A stretch of DNA of 64,000 nucleotides. Source: Chromatocurvus halotolerans. GTDB lineage: Bacteria > Pseudomonadota > Gammaproteobacteria > Pseudomonadales > Halieaceae. Each line of letters begins with the position of its first letter. Position 1 is the first letter of the stretch. This document shows positions 43,715 through 52,937 of this stretch, piece by piece. The position numbers were made by a program, and so were the translations under genes. The stretch spans positions 84,621 through 148,620 of the forward strand of contig NZ_SLWX01000009.1 of assembly GCF_004340525.1 (NCBI RefSeq). Reading direction: 5' to 3'. The notes under the pieces are model-generated. The model was not told where the DNA came from, did no database searches, and saw nothing but the letters and a program-made list of their open reading frames with translations.

Positions 43715-44914
43715 ATGCTCACCAAATTAAAGCATTCTCTGTATTTTGCGCTTGTGCGTGTTCTGACGCGCTTCGCGCCACCGCTGTCCTACGTGGTGTT
43801 TGCCGGTGCCGGCAGCGCCAGGCAGCTGTGCGGCCACATTGCACGCAGTGGTGCCCGGCGCGTGCTGGTGGTGACGGACAAGCCCCTGCGTGAGCTGGGC
43901 ATCGCCGACAGTGCGGTGCAGGGCCTAGTGGATGCCGGTGTCGAGCTGGCCTGGTACGATGGCGTGCAGCCTGACCCTACCTTTGCGCAGGTTGCCGAAG
44001 GCATTGCCACGCTGCGTGCCACGGGGGCCGATACCGTTCTCGCGGTGGGTGGCGGGTCATCGATTGATGCGGCCAAGGTGATCGCCGCGGGCGGTGGCAG
44101 CGACGAGGATCCACGCAACTGGATCGGGCTGGGCAAAGTGAAACACGAGGTGTTCCCGCTATACGCCATCCCGACAACCGCAGGAACCGGCTCCGAGGCC
44201 ACGATGGGGGCTGTCATCTCGGATAGCGAAAACCATGAAAAAGGGGTGATCTCCGGGGCGGGGCTGCTACCGTCAGCCGCGGCACTGGACAGCGATCTGA
44301 TGCTGGGCCTGCCGCCGGCGATCACCGCCGCCACCGGCATCGATGCACTGACCCACGCCATCGAAGCCTATATTTCCATCTGGGATCGGGGCACCCGCAC
44401 CGAGTGCTCACGCCGCGCGGTGAAGCTGGTGTTTGATAACCTGCGCACGGCCTACAGCGATGGCCAGAATCGCGACGCCAGGGACGGCATGAGCATGGCC
44501 GCCTACTATGCGGGAATGGCGATCAACCAGGTCAACGTCGGCAGCGTGCACGCCATCGCGCATCAGCTCGGCGGCAAGTACGGCATTCCCCACGGCTATG
44601 CCAATGCGCTGGTGCTGCCACATGTCCTGGAGTATTGCCGCGAAGAGGCCGGGCCGCGCCTTGCCGAGCTGGCGCAGCTGGTCGGCGTCGCCGAGGACGG
44701 CCAGACGCTGGCGGAGCAGGCGCTGGCGTTCATTGACGCGGTTCGCCAGCTGCGGTCCGATGTGGGCATTGCCGGGACCTCTGACAAGGTCAGGGCAGAG
44801 GATTTCGATTATCTGGTGGATCTCGCGGTCGCCGAGGGCAGCGGCTATCTGGTGCCGAAGCTGCTCGACAGGCACAACACACGGGCCATACTGGCAAAAA
44901 TCGCCGCCCACTGA
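43715..44914 (+). CDS. Iron-containing alcohol dehydrogenase
   Basis: A 399-residue group III alcohol dehydrogenase. The NAD-binding GGGSSIDAAK motif lies near residue 110 and the metal ligands lie in GIDALTHAIEAY and HAIAHQLGGKYGIPHGYANA (in parts). TTAGTGSEAT is the phosphate/nucleotide loop. The substrate could be a primary alcohol or hydroxyacid. The ATG at 43715 follows TAAGG; the frame open upstream to 43544 lies in the divergent promoter region. The N-terminus is hydrophobic-aromatic (SLYFALVRVLTRF), which is longer than usual. Confidence 0.9.
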   Translation: MLTKLKHSLYFALVRVLTRFAPPLSYVVFAGAGSARQLCGHIARSGARRVLVVTDKPLRELGIADSAVQGLVDAGVELAWYDGVQPDPTFAQVAEGIATLRATGADTVLAVGGGSSIDAAKVIAAGGGSDEDPRNWIGLGKVKHEVFPLYAIPTTAGTGSEATMGAVISDSENHEKGVISGAGLLPSAAALDSDLMLGLPPAITAATGIDALTHAIEAYISIWDRGTRTECSRRAVKLVFDNLRTAYSDGQNRDARDGMSMAAYYAGMAINQVNVGSVHAIAHQLGGKYGIPHGYANALVLPHVLEYCREEAGPRLAELAQLVGVAEDGQTLAEQALAFIDAVRQLRSDVGIAGTSDKVRAEDFDYLVDLAVAEGSGYLVPKLLDRHNTRAILAKIAAH

Positions 44915-44988
44915 GCCCGGCCGGCGAGCGTCGGGTTACCAGGTCTTCCGGCTCGGGACGCCAGGGCGCCTGGGCGACAGCGGCGGCA

Positions 44989-46068
44989 TTACTCCCCGTC
45001 ACCGACGGTATGCGGTATCTGCTCGTACCAGTGGACGCCGTCACTGTCCCGGGTGCGCCTGGCGCGGCGGCGGTACAGCAGGCAGTTCAGGTGCGCCAGC
45101 GTCTCCCCCGTGGCCAGTCCCAGTGACTGCCCATCGATTTCCCGGTTGAACAGCGCCGGAAAACAGTCCACGGCGCGTCGCGGTTGCTCCAGAAAGTCGT
45201 AGAGTCTGTCGAGGTCACGGTTGTGGCCCTCCAGCAGCTGACTCAGGCGCACGTGCAGCCCGTAGAATGGCGCTTCGTGTGACGGCAGCACCAGAAGATC
45301 GTCCGGCAGCGTCTCGCGGATGCGGGCACCGGAGCGCAGCCAGTCCTTGAGCGGATCGCCCTCCGGTTCGGTGGGGAATACGGACACGTTCGGCGAGATG
45401 CGCGGCAGTACCTGGTCGCCGGCAATCATCAGTTTCAGTTCCGGACAGTACAGGCAGGCGTGCTCCGGAGAGTGGCCACTGCCAACGATCACCTGCCAGT
45501 AACGTCCGCCAATGGTCAGGGTCTGGCGGTCCACCAGCCGCCGGAAGCTGTCGGGCAGCGTGTAGACTGCCTTGCCGAAGAATCCGAAGCGCTTGCTGTA
45601 CTGCGCCAGATTGTCTTCGGTGTAGCCCGCCCGGCGATAGAAATCCAGCGCTACCGCGGGCGCCTCGCGGCCGGTATCCGCCACCAGAGCGCGGCACATA
45701 AGGAACTCTTCCCGTGACATCCACAGCTCACAGCCGTGCTGCTCGACGATCCAGCCTGCCAGCCCGACATGGTCCGGATGCATATGCGTGCAGATAACGC
45801 GGACCACGGGCTTGCCCGCCATGAAGCCGTCGAACAGGCGCTGCCAGGTGTCACGCGCCTCCGGCAGGTTCAGGCAGGTGTCGACCACGGTCCAGCCGTC
45901 GTCATCCTCCAGCAACCACAGGTTGATATGGTCCAGGCTCATGGGCATGCGAAAGCGCACCCACCAGACGCCGTCAGCAATCCGCTCGGGCACGCCGGGT
46001 TCGGGGTTGATCTGGCGACCGTAGGGATAGGTCAAGCCGCGGTAGTTTTCCGGGTTGTGTGCGGGCAT
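44989..46068 (-). CDS. MBL-fold metallohydrolase
   Basis: A 359-residue metallo-beta-lactamase-fold protein. The metal motif THMHPDHVGLAG lies near residue 100, with later ligands in GSGHSPEHACLY, AGDQVLP and SHEAPFYG. The C-terminal 100 residues are a helical domain of the type found in glyoxalase-like and LACTB2-like proteins. It would hydrolyse a thioester, lactone or phosphodiester. ATG 46068 is preferred; the longer frame from GTG 46143 is possible. It is divergent from glpD. Confidence 0.8.
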   Translation of the reverse strand: MPAHNPENYRGLTYPYGRQINPEPGVPERIADGVWWVRFRMPMSLDHINLWLLEDDDGWTVVDTCLNLPEARDTWQRLFDGFMAGKPVVRVICTHMHPDHVGLAGWIVEQHGCELWMSREEFLMCRALVADTGREAPAVALDFYRRAGYTEDNLAQYSKRFGFFGKAVYTLPDSFRRLVDRQTLTIGGRYWQVIVGSGHSPEHACLYCPELKLMIAGDQVLPRISPNVSVFPTEPEGDPLKDWLRSGARIRETLPDDLLVLPSHEAPFYGLHVRLSQLLEGHNRDLDRLYDFLEQPRRAVDCFPALFNREIDGQSLGLATGETLAHLNCLLYRRRARRTRDSDGVHWYEQIPHTVGDGE

Positions 46069-46161
46069 GGCTCGGTTGTTCGCTGCGGAAAAGCGTCTAT
46101 AGTGGGTGCTGGGAGGGAGGCGTGTCCAGTTCTGTTCATGCACGCGGCACGCACATAAACT

Positions 46162-47796
46162 ATGTCAGCGACGTTGCGCAGCAGCAATATACGGCGTCTG
46201 CAGGCGCAGACCTTTGATGTCCTGATTGTTGGCGGGGGCATTAATGGCGCGGTTGCAGCGGCGGCACTCGCCGGCCGTGGCGTACACACCGCGCTTATCG
46301 ATCGCGATGATTTTGCCAGCGGCGTCAGCTCCAATTCCAGCAACCTGGCCTGGGGCGGTATCAAGTACCTCGAAAGCCACGAATACCTGCTGGTCAACAA
46401 GCTCTGCCAGTCGCGCAACGAGCTCATGCGCGCCTACCCTTCCACGGTGCGCGAGGTGCGGTTTTTCACCACGATCCAGCGCGGTTTCCGTTTCTGGTCG
46501 TTCTTTGTGTTTCTCGGCGCCGTGCTGTACTGGATGATCGGCCGCTTCAAGACACGGCCGCCGCGCTATCTTACGGCGCGCGCCATCAAGGCGGCGGAGC
46601 CGGTGGTCAATACCTGCAACGCTGCCGGCGGTCTGGAGTATTCCGACTGCTACCTGTACGACAACGATGCCCGCTTTGTCTTCAACTTCATTCGCAGAAG
46701 CCTGGACTTCGGCTGCGTCGCCGCCAACTACGTGGGCTCCCAGGGTGCCAGATTCGATGGTGAGTACTGGCACACTACCGCGCGTGACGAGCTGACCGGC
46801 GAGACCTTTCCCGTGCGCTCGAGGGTGTTGGTGAACGCCTGCGGACCCTGGGTCGACCCCTTCAACCGGCAGCTGGGTACAGCCACCCGTCATCGGCATC
46901 TGCTGTCCAAGGGCATCCACCTGATCGTCGATCGCATTACGGACAACAGGCGCGTGCTGACGTTCTTTGCCAGCGATGGGCGCCTGTTTTTTCTGATTCC
47001 CATGGGCCAGAAAACCTGCATCGGCACCACTGATACCCGCGTCGAGGATCCGACCGTCGGCGTGACCGAAGGCGATCGCAGGTTCGTGCTGGACAACGTC
47101 AACGCGCTGCTGGATCTGGAGCGACCGCTCACGGAAGCCGATGTGATCGCCGAGCGGGTGGGTGTGCGACCGCTCGCCGTGGCCGGGGGCGAGAATGATG
47201 CCGACTGGGTTCAGCTGTCGCGGAAACACGAGATCGAGGTGGACCGTAATCAACGCCAGATCAGCATTTTTGGCGGCAAGCTGACCGACTGTCTCAATGT
47301 GGGTGATGAGGTTGCCGCGCTTGTTGCGGAACTGGGCGTGTCCTTACCCGAGCCGAAGGTGCGCTGGTACGGCGAGCCCGGGGCTGAATCCCGCGAGCGC
47401 TTCATGACTCAGGCGCGCCTCATGAACCTCGATGCGATGACCGACCCCGGCTCTTCCGAGCCCCTGTCAGAGCGTTTCTGGCGCCGTTACGGCGATGCCG
47501 CTTTTCAGCTTCTGGAGCGGATTCGTGAAGATGGGGACAGCGTCAGGCTGCTGATAAAGACGGCGGAATATACGCGCTGTGAGATCGAACTGGCGGCACG
47601 CCGCGAGATGATTGTCACGCTGGAGGACTTCATGCGCCGCCGCTCCAAGATTGAACAGGTGGTGCGCTGGGAAACCATCGCCGCCGCGCCCGGTCTGCGC
47701 CATGCCTGTGAAATCCTGTTTCCCGGTGAGTCGGAGGAAAAGCTTCAGGCCTATCTGGCGCAGAATTCGGGTCCGCGTCTGCGCGACGTCGGCTAG
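46162..47796 (+). CDS. glpD: FAD-dependent glycerol-3-phosphate dehydrogenase
   Basis: A 544-residue aerobic flavoenzyme that oxidises glycerol-3-phosphate to dihydroxyacetone phosphate at the inner membrane. FAD site: LIVGGGINGAVAAAALAGRG (in parts: VGGGINGAV) near residue 22. The region ASGVSSNSSNLAWGGIKYLE (in parts: SSNLAWGGIKYLE) matches the family, as do IGTTDTR and FGGKLTDC. The C-terminal helical cap domain is complete. A hydrophobic segment near 110-130 (FWSFFVFLGAVLYWMIG) could help membrane contact. No glpK or glpF is adjacent. Confidence 0.9.
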   Translation: MSATLRSSNIRRLQAQTFDVLIVGGGINGAVAAAALAGRGVHTALIDRDDFASGVSSNSSNLAWGGIKYLESHEYLLVNKLCQSRNELMRAYPSTVREVRFFTTIQRGFRFWSFFVFLGAVLYWMIGRFKTRPPRYLTARAIKAAEPVVNTCNAAGGLEYSDCYLYDNDARFVFNFIRRSLDFGCVAANYVGSQGARFDGEYWHTTARDELTGETFPVRSRVLVNACGPWVDPFNRQLGTATRHRHLLSKGIHLIVDRITDNRRVLTFFASDGRLFFLIPMGQKTCIGTTDTRVEDPTVGVTEGDRRFVLDNVNALLDLERPLTEADVIAERVGVRPLAVAGGENDADWVQLSRKHEIEVDRNQRQISIFGGKLTDCLNVGDEVAALVAELGVSLPEPKVRWYGEPGAESRERFMTQARLMNLDAMTDPGSSEPLSERFWRRYGDAAFQLLERIREDGDSVRLLIKTAEYTRCEIELAARREMIVTLEDFMRRRSKIEQVVRWETIAAAPGLRHACEILFPGESEEKLQAYLAQNSGPRLRDVG

Positions 47797-47812
47797 CCGA
47801 CCGTCAGCTACG

Positions 47813-48346
47813 CTACTCGCCGCCAATCAGGGCCAGCCGGATATCGGGTCGCGATGTATCCGGAGACAGCCAGATATCGATGAAATTGCGACCGAAATCT
47901 CCGTCCTCTATCGTGCCCAGGCGTTCTTCATTGCGGTAGAAGGTGGCGTGATTGTCGGCATCCAGCTCCAGCGTAAGAATGTCGTTCTTGTTGACATCGG
48001 GCCACAGCGCCAGCAGCTTGTCCATCCACTCGTCCTGGCGTTCATGTGTGACGCCCAGATCCTCCCACTCCTTGCCGGTGCGCTTTACCAGGTCCTCGGC
48101 GCGAATGTCGCGCAGATACTGGATTTCCAGCTTGAGTGGGCGCTTTCCCTGGCGGTAGACCCCATCTTCGGCGTAAAGCCGTGAATCGTACACAGACCAG
48201 AACATCACTTTCAGGCGCGCTTCGCCAACCTTTTCCAGCTCGCTCGCTGCCTGCAGCGCATGCTGCGGCGCTATCGCGACGGCGACCAGCGCCAGGGCCC
48301 GCAGCCAGTGGCGCGCCCGGTTATCGCTGTTTCCTGAGCGTTGCAT
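47813..48346 (-). CDS. Exported chalcone-isomerase-like protein
   Basis: A 177-residue protein with a cleavable signal peptide (ALALVAVAIAPQHALQA). The domain after it (VGEARLKVMFWSVYDSRLYAEDG, in parts) has the layout of the bacterial chalcone isomerase-like family: paired strands KLEIQYLRDI and a helix-rich end (NFIDIWLSPDTS). Members are not known to be catalytic; some bind fatty acids. AAGGAG lies before the ATG. It is divergent from the NTF2-like gene. Confidence 0.8.
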   Translation of the reverse strand: MQRSGNSDNRARHWLRALALVAVAIAPQHALQAASELEKVGEARLKVMFWSVYDSRLYAEDGVYRQGKRPLKLEIQYLRDIRAEDLVKRTGKEWEDLGVTHERQDEWMDKLLALWPDVNKNDILTLELDADNHATFYRNEERLGTIEDGDFGRNFIDIWLSPDTSRPDIRLALIGGE

Positions 48347-48488
48347 AGGGAAGACTCCTTGATTGTTGATACCGAGACACGGCTTCACTCCGATATACGA
48401 CACCGCGACGCCCGCAGATGTTCCGTTTGCCATTCGCCGTTACCGGCGATAGCCTGCCCCACTGGATGTGACAGGGTGGAGTTCGTCG

Positions 48489-48854
48489 GTGCCGGAAACC
48501 TTCTCGACCGGGCAGCTGTTTGCAGCTATTGATGCCAGGGATGCCAGCCGTTTTGCGGCATTACTGCAGGAAGACGCGATCTTTCAATTTGGCAATGCGC
48601 CGGCAGTGCGCGGCCGGGATGCCATTGCGGAGAGCGTCAGTGGATTCTTTGCCTCCATAGCCGCGGTTCAACATACCCTTAGCGAGGTCTGGCAGCCGCC
48701 GGGCACACTGATCTGCCACGGTCATGTGACCTACACCCGCCATAGCGGCAGCACGCTCACCGTACCCTTTGCCAACATACTGTCAGTCGACAGCGGCCTC
48801 GTGCGGGATTATCGTATTTTCGCCGACATTTCTGCACTGTATGCAGACGTGTAA
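48489..48854 (+). CDS. NTF2/SnoaL-like protein
   Basis: A 121-residue protein with the NTF2-like layout: FAAIDARDASRFAALLQEDAIF, in parts, then VRGRDAIAESVSGFF and curved strands CHGHVTYTRH and VPFANILSV. A GTG at 48489 is preferred because GGAG lies 8 nt upstream; the frame is open to 48468. It is divergent from the chalcone-isomerase-like gene and convergent with the aminotransferase gene (5 bp apart). No function can be given. Confidence 0.75.
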   Translation: MPETFSTGQLFAAIDARDASRFAALLQEDAIFQFGNAPAVRGRDAIAESVSGFFASIAAVQHTLSEVWQPPGTLICHGHVTYTRHSGSTLTVPFANILSVDSGLVRDYRIFADISALYADV

Positions 48855-48859
48855 GCCGG

Positions 48860-50230
48860 CTAGCCGCCAATGCCGTAATGGGAGGCCGTGGCGTCCAGCG
48901 CCTGGCCCAGCTTGTCGGCCAGAATGTCGATCTCCTCGATACTGCACACCAGGGGCGGCGCCGTGATCATGGCATCGCCGGTCTGGCGCACCATAAGGCC
49001 ATTGTTGTTGGCCTGGTCGCGGCAGTAGACCGCACCGGCGGACTTCGCTGCCAGTCGCTCTCTCGAGCCTTTGTCCCGCACCAGCTCCACGGCGGCAAAC
49101 ATGCCCCGGCCGCGCACTTCGCCGACGATCGGGTGATCAATGAACTCGCGCAATCGACGCTGGAAGTGCGGCGCGATATCCCGTGCGGCGGAGTCGATAA
49201 TGCCGGTTTCCTCGAGAATGCCAAGGGTGGCGAGGCCCGCGGCACAGGAGGCCGGGTGGCCGGAATAGGTCAGTCCGTGGGTGAATTCGCCACCGCTGCC
49301 GAGCAGCACATCACTGAGGGTATCACTGACCAGTACGCCGCCCAGAGGCATGTAGCCGTTGGTGATAGCCTTGGCAAAGGTCATCAGGTGAGGCCTGATG
49401 CCGTAGGTCTCGCTGCCCCACCATGTGCCCGTGCGACCGAAGCCGCAGATGACCTCATCGGCAATCAGAAGAATGTCGCGCTCATCACAGATGCGCTGTA
49501 CTTCCGGCCAGTAGGTGTCGGGGGGAATGATCACGCCGCCGGCGCCCTGGATGGGCTCGGCGATAAAGGCGGCGACCCGCTCCTCGCCCAGCTCGTCGAT
49601 CTTTGTCTCCAGTTCCCGGGCTACCGCAATGCCGAACTCGTCGGGACTGCGGTCACCCCCCAGCTCGAACCAGTGCGGCTGGTTGATGTGGTGCACATAG
49701 TCGAGCCCGATCGCCTGGTCGTGCATCGCCTGCATGCCGCCCAGTGAAGAGGCGGCAATGGTGCTGCCGTGGTAGGCGTTTTTGCGGCTGATGATCTGTT
49801 TTTTCTCCGGCTTGCCAAGCAGGTCGTAGTAGCGGTGCACCAGGCGTATGTTCGTGTCGTTGGCCTCCGATCCGGAGTTGGTGAAGAACACGTGGTTGAA
49901 GTCTGCCGGCGACAGCCTGGCCAGCTGGCTGGCCAGCTCCACCGCGGGCTGGTTCGAGCAGCGGAAGAAATTGTTGTAGTAGGGCAGCTCCTGCATCTGG
50001 TGATATACCGCTTCTACAATGGCTTTCTGGCTGTAGCCCAGATTGCAGCACCAGAGTCCGGACATGCCGTCGAGCATGGCATTGCCGTCGCTGTCGTAAA
50101 TATAGATATGCTCCGCGCGACTGATAATGCGTCCGCCGTCCCTTGCATAATTCCCGAAATCGGTAAAAGGGTGCAGGTGGTGCGACTGGTCGAGCTGGCG
50201 CAGCGTCGCGGTGTCAATGGATGTAGTCAT
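48860..50230 (-). CDS. Class III aminotransferase (putrescine/omega-amino acid type)
   Basis: A 456-residue PLP enzyme of the SpuC/omega-aminotransferase group. It has SGSEANDTNIRLVHRY near residue 118, the PLP-contact DEVICGFGRTG near 260, and the catalytic lysine in FAKAITNGYMPLGG near 290. The N-terminal HLHPFTDFGNYARDGG segment matches putrescine-pyruvate aminotransferases. It is divergent from a glutamine-synthetase-like gene, as in putrescine-use loci. Other omega-amines or beta-alanine remain possible substrates. The true start is ATG 50230, since the longer frame crosses the divergent promoter. Confidence 0.88.
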   Translation of the reverse strand: MTTSIDTATLRQLDQSHHLHPFTDFGNYARDGGRIISRAEHIYIYDSDGNAMLDGMSGLWCCNLGYSQKAIVEAVYHQMQELPYYNNFFRCSNQPAVELASQLARLSPADFNHVFFTNSGSEANDTNIRLVHRYYDLLGKPEKKQIISRKNAYHGSTIAASSLGGMQAMHDQAIGLDYVHHINQPHWFELGGDRSPDEFGIAVARELETKIDELGEERVAAFIAEPIQGAGGVIIPPDTYWPEVQRICDERDILLIADEVICGFGRTGTWWGSETYGIRPHLMTFAKAITNGYMPLGGVLVSDTLSDVLLGSGGEFTHGLTYSGHPASCAAGLATLGILEETGIIDSAARDIAPHFQRRLREFIDHPIVGEVRGRGMFAAVELVRDKGSRERLAAKSAGAVYCRDQANNNGLMVRQTGDAMITAPPLVCSIEEIDILADKLGQALDATASHYGIGG

Positions 50231-50331
50231 AATGCTGCCTCGGTAGCGGTTGGCGCCTCCAGCCATCGGACGCTTCTGCCCTGATGTTGTGGCTGCGGCG
50301 CAGCGATTCGGCGTAGAGTGTGGCACAGCGC

Positions 50332-50350
50332 GGGTACGAAACCAGTACCC
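50332..50350 (+). promoter_or_regulatory. Inverted repeat in the aminotransferase-ligase divergent promoter
   Basis: GGGTAC (50332-50337) and GTACCC (50345-50350) with seven bases between, 28 bp before the glutamine-synthetase-like start codon. It could be an operator for a regulator controlling both divergent genes. The arms are short, so chance is possible. Confidence 0.3.
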
Positions 50351-50378
50351 CGGGGGCGTTGGTGGAGAAAGATAGCGA

Positions 50379-51725
50379 ATGACAGGGATGAACGGCAAGG
50401 CGGTCGACGTGGGAGATTTTCTCGCGGCGCATCCCGACATCGACATGTTCGAGGTGGTGTTGCCGGATATTGCCGGTGGACTGCGCGGCAAGTGGATCAC
50501 CCGCGACAAGCTGCCCACGCTGTTCGCCGGTGGCCTCAAGCTGCCGGTCAGCGCGCTGGCTTTCGACAGCTGGGGTCGGGATGTCGATGCCTGGGTCTTT
50601 GATTCCGGCGACGGTGATGGCTACGCACAGCCGGAGCTGCGCACGCTGGCCCCGGTGCCCTGGGCACCGGGTACCGGACAGGTGGTCATCAGCCTGCTGG
50701 AGCCGGATCGCCGTCCCTGCCCGATTGATCCGCGCACGCTGCTGTCCCGGCTGATGGAGCGCTTTGCCGAACACGGGCTGACGCCGGTTGTCGCGACAGA
50801 AATGGAGTTTTTTCTCCTGGGGCCGTCGTCTGACGACCTGGGTCGGCCTGCCCATACGCAGGCCGACCGCGTTGGTGGTGCGCTCGGCAGTGGCGAGACC
50901 TATGGCATTGAGGCGATGGCGTCCCAGCGCAACTTCATGCGCGCGGTGCACGAGGCCTGCGCTGCCCAGCATCTGCCCGTGGACACCCTGATCAAGGAGA
51001 GTGCGCCCTCGCAGTACGAAATCAATCTCTATCATCGGGCGGACGCGCTGGCGGCGGCCGATGAGGGCATGCTGCTACAGCGCGCCATCCGCGGCGTTGC
51101 CGTGGCCAATGAGATGCGCGCGGCATTCATGGCCAAGCCTTTCGGCGATCTCGCCGGCAACGGCATGCACCTGCACTGCAGCCTGCTCGATGCCGATGGC
51201 AGGAATGTGTTTGCTCACAAGGGGTCGCCGATGCTTCGCCAGGCCGTCGCGGGTTGTCTGGATACCCTCGACCAATGCATGCTGTTGTTCGCGCCGCACC
51301 TGAATTCCTATCGTCGCTTCCGCAGCGGCACGCATGCTCCCCTGGCGCCGAGCTGGGGCTTCGAGAACCGCACCGTCGCCCTGCGCGTGCCGCTGGACAA
51401 GCCCTCTGCAACCCGCATAGAGCACCGCGTTCCCGGGGCCGACGCGCAGCCCCACCTTGCTATTGCCGCTTTCCTCGCGGGCATTCTGCACGGCATTGAA
51501 GGTCAGCTCGAGCCCCCCGAGCCCCTTACCGGCAACGCTTACGATCAGCTCCCGCCGACCCTCCCCCGCTATCTCCCCGACGCCCTGGCACTGTTCGCGG
51601 ATTCCACCTTCATCGCGGCGTCTTTCGGCGGTGATTTCCAGCGCGTGTACACCCTGCTCAAGCAGCAGGAGCTGGACGAATACGACCGCCACGTCACGCC
51701 GCTGGAATACGACGCCTCGCTGTAG
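50379..51725 (+). CDS. Glutamine-synthetase family ligase (gamma-glutamylpolyamine type)
   Basis: A 448-residue member of the glutamine synthetase superfamily. Catalytic-domain motifs: TEMEFFLL near 138, the SQYEINLYH region near 209, FGDLAGNGMHLHCSL (in parts) near 260, and the arginine-rich ENRTVALRVP near 330 followed by IEHRVPGADAQPHL. The short N-terminal domain and lack of the C-terminal adenylylation tyrosine motif set it apart from GlnA. It resembles PuuA/SpuI ligases that glutamylate putrescine for catabolism. It is paired head-to-head with the aminotransferase gene. Confidence 0.85.
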   Translation: MTGMNGKAVDVGDFLAAHPDIDMFEVVLPDIAGGLRGKWITRDKLPTLFAGGLKLPVSALAFDSWGRDVDAWVFDSGDGDGYAQPELRTLAPVPWAPGTGQVVISLLEPDRRPCPIDPRTLLSRLMERFAEHGLTPVVATEMEFFLLGPSSDDLGRPAHTQADRVGGALGSGETYGIEAMASQRNFMRAVHEACAAQHLPVDTLIKESAPSQYEINLYHRADALAAADEGMLLQRAIRGVAVANEMRAAFMAKPFGDLAGNGMHLHCSLLDADGRNVFAHKGSPMLRQAVAGCLDTLDQCMLLFAPHLNSYRRFRSGTHAPLAPSWGFENRTVALRVPLDKPSATRIEHRVPGADAQPHLAIAAFLAGILHGIEGQLEPPEPLTGNAYDQLPPTLPRYLPDALALFADSTFIAASFGGDFQRVYTLLKQQELDEYDRHVTPLEYDASL

Positions 51726-51770
51726 CGCTCACTGCCGTATACTGATGAATTTGCGCTGGCTGGCAGTGGG

Positions 51771-52937
51771 GTGGAAGCGTTGATACGGAAAATACTGCTG
51801 TGGCTGGTGGCTCCTCTGCTGCTGTTGGCGCTCGCGCTGTGGCTGCTGCTGACCTTCGGCCTGCAGCCCGAGCCGTTTCCCGCAGGCAGTGACAGCCTCG
51901 CCAGGCTCGCGCCAGGACCTCTCGCCGTCACCCGCGCGGCCATTGACCTTGTCGATCCCGGTCGCCCTACACCGCGCAATCGCGATTTCCCGGCTTCCGA
52001 TACGCGCCCGCTCAAGGGTGCCGCGTGGTACCCGGATGTGGGCGGGCCCTATCCGTTGGTCGTGCATGTTCACGGCTTCACCTCGAATCACCGTAACGGG
52101 GCCTACCTGGCGCGGCATCTGGCCAGCCATGGCTACGTGGTTGTCGCGGTAGACCATCCGTTGACGCACATGCTCGCTCCCGGTGATCCCAACGCGCGCG
52201 ACGTGATCAACCAGCCGGGTGACGTGAGTTTTCTCATCGACACCCTGAGCACTCGGCCCGGGGAGATCGATCCGGCACTGCAGGGAAGAGTCGATGTGGA
52301 TCGCATTGCCGTCATGGGCATTTCGCTGGGCGGGCTCACGGCAACGCTGGCGGGATACCATCCGCAGCTGGGAGATGGGCGCATCGATGCCGTGGTATCG
52401 ATAGCCGGTCCCACGGCATTTCTGGCCCCCGCGTTTTTCCAGTCGCGATCCCTGCCGTTCCTCATGCTGGCCGGTGATGCCGATGCACTTGTGCCGTGGA
52501 AGGCAAACGCGCGTTCCGTCCTGGAGCGTATTCCCGGCGCGCAGCTGCTGACGCTGGCCGATGGTTCACACACGGGGTTCGCAGGTGGGACTGCGCTGCT
52601 GCGCTGGATGCGCAACACCGATGCCGCAGGCTGCTGGTCGGTCAAACGCAATCTCGATCTTGAAGATGACGCCAGCTGGTCGTCACTGCTCAATGTGGCC
52701 GAGGCGGGTGTGGACGACGGCGTGGAGCTGGATATCTGCAGTGACGATACCCTGCCGCCAACCATGCATGTGCTGCGACAGCAGAGAATCACACAGGTGG
52801 CGGTGCGAGCCTTTCTCGATAGCGTTCTGCACGCGGATCCCGCGGTGCGTTCTGCGGCGACGCGCTATCTTCGCGAGAGCCTTCCCCGCGAGCTGCCCGA
52901 CGTCAGCTTCCTTGCTGGCTCTCCCCATCCTGAATGA
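51771..52937 (+). CDS. Exported or membrane-anchored alpha/beta hydrolase
   Basis: A 388-residue hydrolase with an N-terminal hydrophobic anchor (LLWLVAPLLLLALALWLLL). It has an HVHGFTSN oxyanion motif near residue 98, GISLGG nucleophile elbow (Ser near 184), an acid in AGDADALVPW, and His in DGSHTGF. The layout resembles dienelactone hydrolases and platelet-activating-factor acetylhydrolases. GTG 51771 is the listed start; a TTG at 51780 is possible. Its 3' end overlaps the convergent M48 gene by 35 bp. Confidence 0.83.
   Translation: MEALIRKILLWLVAPLLLLALALWLLLTFGLQPEPFPAGSDSLARLAPGPLAVTRAAIDLVDPGRPTPRNRDFPASDTRPLKGAAWYPDVGGPYPLVVHVHGFTSNHRNGAYLARHLASHGYVVVAVDHPLTHMLAPGDPNARDVINQPGDVSFLIDTLSTRPGEIDPALQGRVDVDRIAVMGISLGGLTATLAGYHPQLGDGRIDAVVSIAGPTAFLAPAFFQSRSLPFLMLAGDADALVPWKANARSVLERIPGAQLLTLADGSHTGFAGGTALLRWMRNTDAAGCWSVKRNLDLEDDASWSSLLNVAEAGVDDGVELDICSDDTLPPTMHVLRQQRITQVAVRAFLDSVLHADPAVRSAATRYLRESLPRELPDVSFLAGSPHPE

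Noticed and set aside
46165..47253. Minus-strand frame opposite glpD
   Set aside because: No start signal or motif, and glpD is complete on the other strand.
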